Of a stretch of 32,935 bases of DNA, positions 24,593 through 30,602 are shown piece by piece (positions within the stretch are counted from its first letter, which is position 1; every line of letters begins with the position of its first letter). The stretch is taken from the NCBI RefSeq assembly GCF_002837185.1, contig NZ_KZ478004.1, forward strand, positions 59,231-92,165, given 5' to 3'. Below the pieces are notes generated by a model. The model worked only from the letters and a program-made list of their open reading frames with translations, searched no databases and was not told the DNA's origin. Made by a program: the position numbers and the translations under genes. This DNA is from Pseudomonas fluorescens. Its GTDB lineage: Bacteria > Pseudomonadota > Gammaproteobacteria > Pseudomonadales > Pseudomonadaceae.

Positions 24593-26002
24593 TCAGCCCT
24601 CCACCACCCAGGTGTCCTTGGTTCCGCCGCCTTGCGACGAGTTGACGATCAGTGAGCCTTCCTTGAGCGCTACACGGGTCAGGCCGCCGGGCACCAGGCG
24701 GGTTTCCCTGCCCGAAAGCACGAACGGGCGCAGGTCGATATGCCGCGGCGCGATGCCGTTTTCGACGAAGGTCGGGCAGGTGGACAGGCTCAGGGTCGGC
24801 TGGGCGATATAGGCATGGGGACGCGCCTTGATGCGCTGGCGGAAGTCCTCGATCTCGGCAGCGCTGGAAGCCGGGCCCACCAGCATGCCGTAGCCGCCCG
24901 AGCCCTGGGTTTCCTTGACCACCAGGTGTGCAAGGTTGGCCAGCACGTGGGACAGTTCATCCGGCTTGCGGCACTGGAAGGTCGGTACGTTTTGCAGAAT
25001 GGGTTCTTCATCCAGGTAAAAGCGGATCATTGCCGGTACATAGGGGTAGATCGACTTGTCGTCGGCCACGCCGGTGCCGATGGCGTTGGCCAGTACCACG
25101 TTGCCCGCGCAATAGGCGGCAACCAGGCCGGGCACGCCGAGCATCGAGTCGGGGTTGAACGCCTGCGGGTCGAGGAAGGCGTCATCGATGCGCCGGTAGA
25201 TGACGTCCACCGCCTTGGGGCCGTCGGTGGTGCGCATGAATACCTTGAGCTCGTGCACGAACAGGTCGGCGCCTTCCACCAGCTCCACGCCCATTTCCCG
25301 GGCCAGGAAGGCATGCTCGAAGAAGGCACTGTTGAAGCGCCCGGGGGTGAGGACCACCACGTTGGGGTTGTCCAGGCGGCTGGCGCTTTTCAGGGTCTTG
25401 AGCAGCAGGTTGGGGTAGTGGTCCACCGGCGCGATGCGCTGCCTGGCGAACACTTCCGGGAACAGGCGCATCATCATCTTGCGGTCTTCGAGCATGTAGC
25501 TGACGCCGCTGGGGGTGCGCAGGTTGTCTTCGAGTACGTAGTAGGTGCCGTCGCCGTCACGCACCAGGTCGACGCCGGAGATGTGCGAGTAAATGTCGCG
25601 GTGCAGGTCCAGGCCAACCATTGCCTTTTGATAGCCCTCATTGCCCAGCACCTGGTCTGCCGGGATGATCCCGGCCTTGATGATGCGCTGGTCGTGGTAG
25701 ATATCGGCGAGAAACATGTTCAACGCGGTGACCCGCTGGATACAGCCGCGCTCGATCACGCTCCATTCGCTGGCGGGAATGCTGCGCGGGATGATGTCGA
25801 AGGGAATCAGGCGCTCGGTGTCCTGCTCGTCGCCGTACAGGGTGAAGGTGATCCCGGCGCGGTGGAACAACAAATCCGCTTCACGGCGACGCTGGGCCAG
25901 CAGTTCCGGCGGCGTATTGGCCAGCCAGCGGGAGAAATCCTGATAATGCGCACGGCAGGCGCCGTCTGCGTCATTCATTTCATCGAAGAAAGATCGAGCC
26001 AT
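24593..26002 (-). CDS. Circularly permuted type 2 ATP-grasp protein
   Basis: A 469-residue protein of the COG2308 type. Recognisable parts are the VLEDNLRTPSGVSYMLEDR motif near residue 160, FFEHAFLAREMGVELVEG, the ATP-grasp phosphate loop VVKETQGSGGYGM near 345, and the C-terminal SSQGGGTKDTWVV. Such enzymes are predicted amide ligases that activate a carboxylate with ATP; the substrate is unknown. It is the first gene of a two-gene operon with the alpha-E protein. AAGG lies 7 bases before the ATG. In related operons a transglutaminase or an Anbu proteasome-like protein completes the set; neither is in view. Confidence 0.93.
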   Translation of the reverse strand: MARSFFDEMNDADGACRAHYQDFSRWLANTPPELLAQRRREADLLFHRAGITFTLYGDEQDTERLIPFDIIPRSIPASEWSVIERGCIQRVTALNMFLADIYHDQRIIKAGIIPADQVLGNEGYQKAMVGLDLHRDIYSHISGVDLVRDGDGTYYVLEDNLRTPSGVSYMLEDRKMMMRLFPEVFARQRIAPVDHYPNLLLKTLKSASRLDNPNVVVLTPGRFNSAFFEHAFLAREMGVELVEGADLFVHELKVFMRTTDGPKAVDVIYRRIDDAFLDPQAFNPDSMLGVPGLVAAYCAGNVVLANAIGTGVADDKSIYPYVPAMIRFYLDEEPILQNVPTFQCRKPDELSHVLANLAHLVVKETQGSGGYGMLVGPASSAAEIEDFRQRIKARPHAYIAQPTLSLSTCPTFVENGIAPRHIDLRPFVLSGRETRLVPGGLTRVALKEGSLIVNSSQGGGTKDTWVVEG

Positions 26003-26373
26003 TCCAGTACCTTGTCAGTGCCCAGCCTTGCTTGGTTGGCAGCTTGCTTGGGTGGCACTGCCGCTAAAAAACGCTTTTCTTATGAGCCTGTGGCTAAGGG
26101 TGCCAACAGGCCTGGTCCTTACTTTCTTATGGAGTCGGCTCTGGGTCGGGGGGTAACGAATGCTCCTGTTTACCGGCGGATGAATGGATTAAGCAAGGCG
26201 TGTGCCGTAACGGCCGTCAATACCGGTAAATCCTCTGTAGGAGCGAGCTTGCTCGCGAAGAACTCAAGAGCAATGGGTTTAACCAGATTGGCGCGTCATC
26301 GTTGACGATCTTCGCGAGCAAGCTCGCTCCTACGGGGGGCGCAGGGTGCTCTGATTTGGTGCGCGACGAACTT
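26003..26373. promoter_or_regulatory. Intergenic region before ATP-grasp operon and membrane protein gene
   Basis: About 370 bases without a supported gene. The part next to 26003 must hold the promoter of the ATP-grasp/alpha-E operon on the minus strand; I could not assign its boxes with confidence. The right part is a REP pair. An open frame that starts at 26302 only reads through the REP unit into the next gene. Confidence 0.45.
26237..26333 (+). repeat. REP pair (GTAGGAGCGAGC type)
   Basis: Complete units at 26237-26258 and, inverted, 26312-26333, with a 53-base centre that again contains GCGTCATCGTTGACGA, as in the pair before lipA. The pair lies between two divergently transcribed genes, a less usual place for REPs than a 3' end. 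Confidence 0.93.
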
Positions 26374-26401
26374 GAACTTCACCCTGGCCCGCCTCTTCTA
26401 A
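26374..26401 (+). promoter_or_regulatory. Possible AlgU (sigma-E type) promoter
   Basis: GAACTT at 26374-26379, preceded by a second GAACTT at 26368, is followed after 17 bases by TCTAA at 26397-26401. This agrees with the AlgU consensus GAACTT-N16/17-TCtga except for one base. Transcription would start near 26408, which excludes the ATG at 26401 and fits a start at GTG 26431 after GGAG. Prediction by eye only. Confidence 0.4.
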
Positions 26402-26430
26402 TGAACCTTGAAACCGTATGGAGCGCCATC

Positions 26431-26976
26431 GTGCCCAGAATCATTTCGCCCAACACCCCGGAAGCGGCGTTGACCGACCACAGCGAGCACAACGCCAAGA
26501 TCTTCGGTTCGCCCAAGGACCGTCTCGACTTCTATCGTCGCGAGATCCAGTACGAAACCAGTATCCTGGCCAACCGCACCGACGCCTACCTCACCGCTCA
26601 GTCATTCCTGGTGATTGCCTTCGTCTCCGGAATGGGCAACCTGAACCCGGAGTGGGGCAAGTTGTTCACCCTGGTGGTGCCGGTGATTCTCGCCGCCCTG
26701 GGTATTCTCAGCTCACTCAACGCCTGGCCCGGCATCCGCGCGGCCTACGAGATCATCGATCACTGGCACTACAAGCAGAGCGAGCTGCTGCGCAGTGAGC
26801 CGGTGATGGGCATGGCCTACGATGAATCGCCGTTGTTTTCCGAAATGGAGTCAACCCACAAGGGCTATCGCAAGTCACTGCTGTTTTCCATGCGGGCGCC
26901 GTGGTTGTTCATGGTGTTCTGGCTGGTGTTGGGCATCTATGCTTTTTACATCCAGGTCGACAACCCACTGCGATGA
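26431..26976 (+). CDS. Small membrane protein of unknown function
   Basis: Not recognised as a named family. With the GTG start at 26431 (GGAG 7 bases upstream) it has 181 residues; ATG at 26401 is possible but has no ribosome binding site. A soluble, charged N-terminus of about 50 residues (SPKDRLDFYRREIQYET) leads to two close membrane helices (YLTAQSFLVIAFVSGMG and LFTLVVPVILAALGILSSL), a soluble segment of about 50 residues, and a third helix near the C-terminus (WLFMVFWLVLGIYAFYIQV). Charged soluble parts joined to paired helices recall small membrane effectors of stress or defence systems, but there is no nucleotide cyclase or other partner nearby, so that is only a resemblance. Confidence 0.8.
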   Translation: MPRIISPNTPEAALTDHSEHNAKIFGSPKDRLDFYRREIQYETSILANRTDAYLTAQSFLVIAFVSGMGNLNPEWGKLFTLVVPVILAALGILSSLNAWPGIRAAYEIIDHWHYKQSELLRSEPVMGMAYDESPLFSEMESTHKGYRKSLLFSMRAPWLFMVFWLVLGIYAFYIQVDNPLR

Positions 26977-27061
26977 GCAATTGGACGGAACTTCCCCCGT
27001 TAACCCAGCGCCTTAGCTGTACGGGGTACAGATTCCCCACAAGCCTGCAATGAGGTGCGCC

Positions 27062-27274
27062 ATGACCACAGATAACGATCCCCAGACCACTAACCGCAAC
27101 GACCCGGCGATCGACGCTGGCAAGCCGGGCCCCGGCACTGCTGCCGATGCGCCCAAGGACCCGACGCCGGCAAGCGACCCGGATGCCGAAGAAAACGACT
27201 ACAGTCCAGACTTCAAGTCTGAGCCTGAGCACAAGCCTGAAACCGACGCCGATATCGATACCCAAGGCGGTTAG
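27062..27274 (+). CDS. Small acidic, probably disordered protein
   Basis: A 70-residue protein without hydrophobic core, rich in Asp, Glu, Pro, Thr and Asn (NDPQTTNRNDPAIDAGKPGP, DPDAEENDYSPDF). ATG at 27062 has GAGG 6 bases upstream; the ATG at 27050 is 12 bases earlier and overlaps that site, so it is rejected. No function is known to me. A hairpin (CTGTAC, GGG, GTACAG) lies upstream at 27017-27031. The next small gene follows after 11 bases and has the same composition, suggesting one transcript. Confidence 0.75.
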   Translation: MTTDNDPQTTNRNDPAIDAGKPGPGTAADAPKDPTPASDPDAEENDYSPDFKSEPEHKPETDADIDTQGG

Positions 27275-27285
27275 AGGAGAGAGTC

Positions 27286-27420
27286 ATGTCAAAAGAAGTG
27301 GACGAAGAACTCAACGATCCGGGCAATGAAGACCCGGGCTCATTGATGGACGATGCCGAGGTGCCGCTCAACGATCTGGATGACGCGGCGGACCTCGGCA
27401 ACACAGAAAAGCAGGACTGA
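27286..27420 (+). CDS. 44-residue acidic small protein
   Basis: ATG at 27286 opens a frame of 44 codons to TGA at 27418. The product (MSKEVDEELNDPGNEDPG, then SLMDDAEVPLNDLDD, ending in NTEKQD) is strongly acidic with no membrane segment. AGGAG lies a few bases before the ATG, an excellent ribosome binding site, and the gene follows another small acidic gene by 11 bases. Good translation signal, position and shared composition make it likely real. Function unknown; a stress-linked hydrophilic protein is only a guess. Confidence 0.7.
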   Translation: MSKEVDEELNDPGNEDPGSLMDDAEVPLNDLDDAADLGNTEKQD

Positions 27421-27432
27421 TCCGGCGACGGG

Positions 27433-27459
27433 CCGGGGGATAGCAATTTAATCCCCTGG
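27433..27459. terminator. Hairpin between convergent genes
   Basis: CCGGGGGAT (27433-27441) pairs with ATCCCCTGG (27451-27459) over 9 bp including one G-U pair, with a 9-base loop. It sits between the small acidic gene and the antiporter stop codon. A run of seven T follows only about 20 bases later (27477-27483), so it is at best an imperfect terminator. Confidence 0.45.
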
Positions 27460-27472
27460 CGCAGCCCAGGAT

Positions 27473-28819
27473 TCAATTTTTTTGCGCGGCGCGCCGTTCG
27501 TACCACACCAGCATGGGCTGGGTGCTCAAGCCATGCACCATCACGCTCAACGCAATCACTGACAGGGTGAGGTTCACCGCCACGGCGCTGCTGGTGCCGA
27601 TCAGCCCGTGGTTGAGGGCATAGAACAGGTAGTAGATGCTGCCGATTCCGCGAATGCCGAACCAACTGACCAAACTGCGTTGGCGACGGTCCATCAGCCT
27701 GCCCCAAGGCATGGCGAACACGCTAAGCGGGCGAATCACGCAAAACAGTAACGCGGCCAGCCCCAGCGCGCGCCAGTCCCAATGGCTGACCAGCACGATG
27801 CCCAGCACCGTCACCAGGAACACCTCCATGGAGCGCTCCACCAGGCTGCCGAAGGCGAGCATATCGCCCATCATTACGCCGGCCGCGATCTGCGTGTCCT
27901 GCAACTGGCTGACATCACCGTGCAGGGCTTGTTCAGGCTCGATCTCCAGGTGGCCCACCACCGGCTGCGCCAGATGCTCGGCGGGTGTCTGGGCGTAACC
28001 GGTGGATTTGAACTCGGCCTGGCGCAGCCCCAGGCCCGCCGCGAACACCGACAGGAAGCCATAGCCGCCGATGGCTTCGGCGCTCACATAGGCCAGGGCG
28101 ATCAGCGCCAGCGTGAGGTAGTCATTGGGTGACAAGGTGCTGTCGGCATTGATCAGGCGCATGCGCAAGGTCACACGACCGATGCCACGCCCCATCCAGT
28201 AACCCGTCAACAGCCCGGCCGGCACCGCCCATACCAGGTTTTTCAGCACCCAGCCGCCGAGCCAGTCGCCATCGAAACCGCCATGCTGCATGAACAGCAG
28301 GCCGAAGATCACAAAGGGAAAGGCGGTGCCGTCGTTCAGACCGGCTTCCCCGGACAGGCCGAACCGCAGCGGGTCGTAGTCCTGGGCATTGTTGACCTGA
28401 ACCAGGCCGGCCAGTACCGGGTCGGTGGGCGCCAGCATCGCGCCCACCAACAGCGACGCCCCCCACGACAACTGGAACAGGTAATGCAGCGCCAGGCAGG
28501 TGCCGAGGATGGTCAGCAGCATCACCGGCCCGGCCATGCCAAAAGCGATACGCCAGGTACGATGCCTGAGCGGCAGGCGCAGTTTCAGACCGCTGACGAA
28601 CAGCGAAAACAGCACCGCGACTTCCGTCAGGTGCTCCATCCAGCGAGCGGAACCCTTGACGTCCAGGTGCAACAGGTCCACGCCCAACGGGCCAATGGCG
28701 ATGCCCAACAGCAGGCACACCGCCGAGGTGGTCACCGGCATCCAGCGCAGGTAGGAAGAGGTGAGGGCGAGGGTGAGCAGCACTGCGCCCAATACGGCCA
28801 GCCATAGAATAAATGTCAT
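27473..28819 (-). CDS. CPA1-type Na+(K+)/H+ antiporter
   Basis: A 448-residue inner-membrane protein with about 12 helices. Family motifs are GPLGVDLL after the second helix, PTDPVLAG at 131-138 and the ion-binding Asn162-Asp163 pair in LNDGTAFPFV, as in NhaP/NHE-type electroneutral exchangers. It exchanges cytosolic Na+ or K+ for protons in pH and salt homeostasis; the ion cannot be told from sequence. I chose ATG at 28819 (MTFILWLAVL) because the 41 residues before it are strongly basic and unlike a membrane protein start, though no good ribosome binding site precedes it. The protein lacks a long cytosolic tail. Confidence 0.9.
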   Translation of the reverse strand: MTFILWLAVLGAVLLTLALTSSYLRWMPVTTSAVCLLLGIAIGPLGVDLLHLDVKGSARWMEHLTEVAVLFSLFVSGLKLRLPLRHRTWRIAFGMAGPVMLLTILGTCLALHYLFQLSWGASLLVGAMLAPTDPVLAGLVQVNNAQDYDPLRFGLSGEAGLNDGTAFPFVIFGLLFMQHGGFDGDWLGGWVLKNLVWAVPAGLLTGYWMGRGIGRVTLRMRLINADSTLSPNDYLTLALIALAYVSAEAIGGYGFLSVFAAGLGLRQAEFKSTGYAQTPAEHLAQPVVGHLEIEPEQALHGDVSQLQDTQIAAGVMMGDMLAFGSLVERSMEVFLVTVLGIVLVSHWDWRALGLAALLFCVIRPLSVFAMPWGRLMDRRQRSLVSWFGIRGIGSIYYLFYALNHGLIGTSSAVAVNLTLSVIALSVMVHGLSTQPMLVWYERRAAQKN

Positions 28820-28945
28820 CGAACGAGTACCGGGGCCGTGGTTTGTGCAGGTTTTGAGGGCGGCTGCAGGGCGCAGGTTCAATGTGATTGCATTCAGTTG
28901 CCGCGCACGCCATCGAGGCTTAAATCGACGGCTGTAGCGCAACTA

Positions 28946-29034
28946 TGTGGGAGGGGGCTTGCCCTCGATAGCAGTGTGTCAGTCTCCGAGATGCTGACTG
29001 ACCCTGCGCTATCGGGGGCAAGCCCCCTCCCACA
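28946..29034 (+). repeat. REP pair (TGTGGGAGGGGGCTTG type)
   Basis: Left unit 28946-28969 has GCCCTCGAT instead of GCCCCCGAT; the inverted partner 29011-29034 is complete. The pair lies between the Lrp-type gene and the antiporter gene, both on the minus strand, so it would be at the 3' end of the regulator transcript. Confidence 0.92.
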
Positions 29035-29056
29035 GGTTTGTGCGGTGTACTGTCAG

Positions 29057-29497
29057 TCATTCGGTCAACGGCGGCAAACGCCGCTTCACCGGAGTTTTCT
29101 TGACAATCGCTGTGTTGGTCTCGGCGTAGGCGTTGAGCCGGTCGAGCAGCGTGTCCAACTGATCCATGGTACGCACATGCAGGCGGGCGATGAAGCAGTC
29201 TTCACCGGTGACCTTGTCGCACTCGGTGAATTCGGGAATCGCCTGGATCTGTCGTTCCACTTCCTGCAACTTGCCGGGCAGGGGACGGATACGCACGATG
29301 GCTTGCAGCAGGTAGCCGAAGTGCCTGGGGTCGATATCGACGGTGTAGTGGGTCAGCACACCGCGTTCCTCCAGGCGGCGCAAGCGTTCGCCGACACTCG
29401 GCGAAGACAGCCCGGTGATGCCGGCCAGGGCCTTGAGGGACAGGCGCGAGTCATCCATCAAGGCGGCGATGAGTTGCTGGTCGATGGTGTCAATCAT
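29057..29497 (-). CDS. Lrp/AsnC family transcriptional regulator
   Basis: A 146-residue regulator with the N-terminal winged helix-turn-helix (IDQQLIAALMDDSRLSLKAL, then GLSSPSVGERLRRLEERGV) over residues 1-60 and the C-terminal RAM ligand-binding domain (VRIRPLPGKLQEVERQI, then GEDCFIARLHV). Such proteins form octamers and respond to amino acids or related compounds. It is divergent from an EamA-type exporter 109 bases away, a common pairing in which the regulator controls the exporter. The intergenic region has a 10-bp inverted repeat at the exporter start that may be involved. Confidence 0.94.
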   Translation of the reverse strand: MIDTIDQQLIAALMDDSRLSLKALAGITGLSSPSVGERLRRLEERGVLTHYTVDIDPRHFGYLLQAIVRIRPLPGKLQEVERQIQAIPEFTECDKVTGEDCFIARLHVRTMDQLDTLLDRLNAYAETNTAIVKKTPVKRRLPPLTE

Positions 29498-29573
29498 GGA
29501 ATCTGCCTAATTAATAAAGGTCATTCGTGGCTGCGGCCTTTTTTAGTCGCTGGAGCGGCTGCGTGCCAGATTG

Positions 29574-29610
29574 CCATAATTGAGCCTCACTTGAGGAGCA
29601 TCAATTATGG
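29574..29610 (+). promoter_or_regulatory. Inverted repeat enclosing the EamA Shine-Dalgarno and start codon
   Basis: CCATAATTGA (29574-29583) and TCAATTATGG (29601-29610) are perfect reverse complements. The second arm contains the ATG at 29607. The 17 bases between hold CCTC-ACTT-GAGG, in which GAGG is part of the ribosome binding site GAGGAG. If transcribed, the RNA would hide both the ribosome binding site and start codon. Alternatively CATAAT is a -10 box and the repeat is an operator, for example for the divergent Lrp-type regulator. The repeat is certain, its role is not. Confidence 0.6.
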
Positions 29611-30506
29611 ATACCGCTATCCGTCGCGGAATGTGGGAAATGATCGCCGCCATGCTGATCTCCGGCACCATTGGCTGGTTTGTGCTGGTGTCCGGCGTGT
29701 CGGTGATCGAGGTGGTGTTCTGGCGCTGCGTGATCGGCGCGCTGGCGCTGTTGCTGGTGTGCGCCTTGCTCGGTTACCTGAGGCTGGACCTGTTCAGTTG
29801 GGCCAGGTTCGGGCTGGCGGTACTCAGTGGCGTGGCCATTGTCGGCAACTGGCTGCTGCTGTTCGAATCCTACTCGCGCGCTTCCATCGCCATCAGTACG
29901 GCGGTGTATAACGTGCAACCGTTCATCTTGGTGATGCTGGCGGCGGTGTTTCTCGGTGAGCCGATCACCCTGCGCAAAATGACGTGGCTGAGCGTGGCGT
30001 TCCTGGGCATGCTGGCCATTGTCACGGCCCATGGTGAGCAGCCGGGCGGCGGCGACTATCTGGCAGGCATCGCACTGGCCCTGGGCGCGGCTTTTCTGTA
30101 TGCGGTTGCCGCGCTGATCATCAAGCGGCTCAAGGCGGTGCCGCCGCATTTGATGGCGTTGATCCAGGTGAGCACCGGTGCCGTGTTGCTCGCGCCGCTG
30201 GTGCCCTGGGGTCGTTTGCCCGCATCGACCGATGCCTGGGCGGCGCTCGCGACCCTGGGCCTGGTGCACACGGGTTTGATGTATGTGTTGTTGTACGGGG
30301 CGATACAGAAGCTACCGACCGCCATGACCGGCGCGTTGTCGTTCATCTACCCGATTGCGGCGATTTTCGTCGACTGGATCGCGTTCGGCCATCGCCTGGG
30401 ATGGCTGCAATGGCTGGGTGTGGCGGCGATTCTGTTGGCGGCGGCGGGGTTGCAGCGGGGCTGGTGGTGGCCGCGTAACCTCGTTAGGAGCGAGGGGAAC
30501 GCCTAG
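29607..30506 (+). CDS. EamA/DMT family transporter
   Basis: A 299-residue inner-membrane protein with ten predicted helices in two EamA repeats, each ending in the typical pattern (PFILVMLAAVFLGEPIT in the first half, PIAAIFVDWIAFGHRL in the second). Members export amino acids or other metabolites with the proton gradient; the substrate here is unknown. GAGGAG lies 8 bases before the ATG. The divergent Lrp-type regulator suggests amino-acid-linked control. The final residues NLVRSEGNA are encoded within a REP element, which also supplies the TAG stop. Confidence 0.92.
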   Translation: MDTAIRRGMWEMIAAMLISGTIGWFVLVSGVSVIEVVFWRCVIGALALLLVCALLGYLRLDLFSWARFGLAVLSGVAIVGNWLLLFESYSRASIAISTAVYNVQPFILVMLAAVFLGEPITLRKMTWLSVAFLGMLAIVTAHGEQPGGGDYLAGIALALGAAFLYAVAALIIKRLKAVPPHLMALIQVSTGAVLLAPLVPWGRLPASTDAWAALATLGLVHTGLMYVLLYGAIQKLPTAMTGALSFIYPIAAIFVDWIAFGHRLGWLQWLGVAAILLAAAGLQRGWWWPRNLVRSEGNA

Positions 30507-30596
30507 TTCTTGCTCGCGAAGAACGTTGACGATAACGCAGCGCATCGGGTCGACACGCGGCGTCCTTACGTTTTTCGCGAGCAAGCTCGCTTCTGC
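30485..30596 (+). repeat. Variant REP pair with an insertion in the left unit
   Basis: The left unit, 30485-30519, reads TAGGAGCGA, then a foreign GGGGAACGCCTAGTT, then CTTGCTCGCGA, so the palindrome is split near its centre; the inverted partner at 30575-30596 is normal apart from CTTCTGC. The insertion creates a new 6-bp hairpin (GTTCTT / AAGAAC, 30506-30524). The left unit encodes the end of the EamA protein. Confidence 0.85.
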
Positions 30597-30602
30597 AGAG
30601 GG

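Noticed and set aside
24740..26305. 521-residue open frame on the plus strand opposite the ATP-grasp gene
   Set aside because: Val, Gly and His rich shadow product without motifs, running on through a REP unit; the ATP-grasp protein on the other strand is unmistakable.
26431..26976. Membrane protein as a CBASS or Pycsar effector
   Set aside because: Topology is only loosely similar, and no cyclase, sensor or other defence gene lies nearby.
26988..27015. Second AlgU promoter before the small acidic genes
   Set aside because: The -35 GAACTT is exact but CCTTA at the -10 position matches only three of five bases; not listed as a feature.
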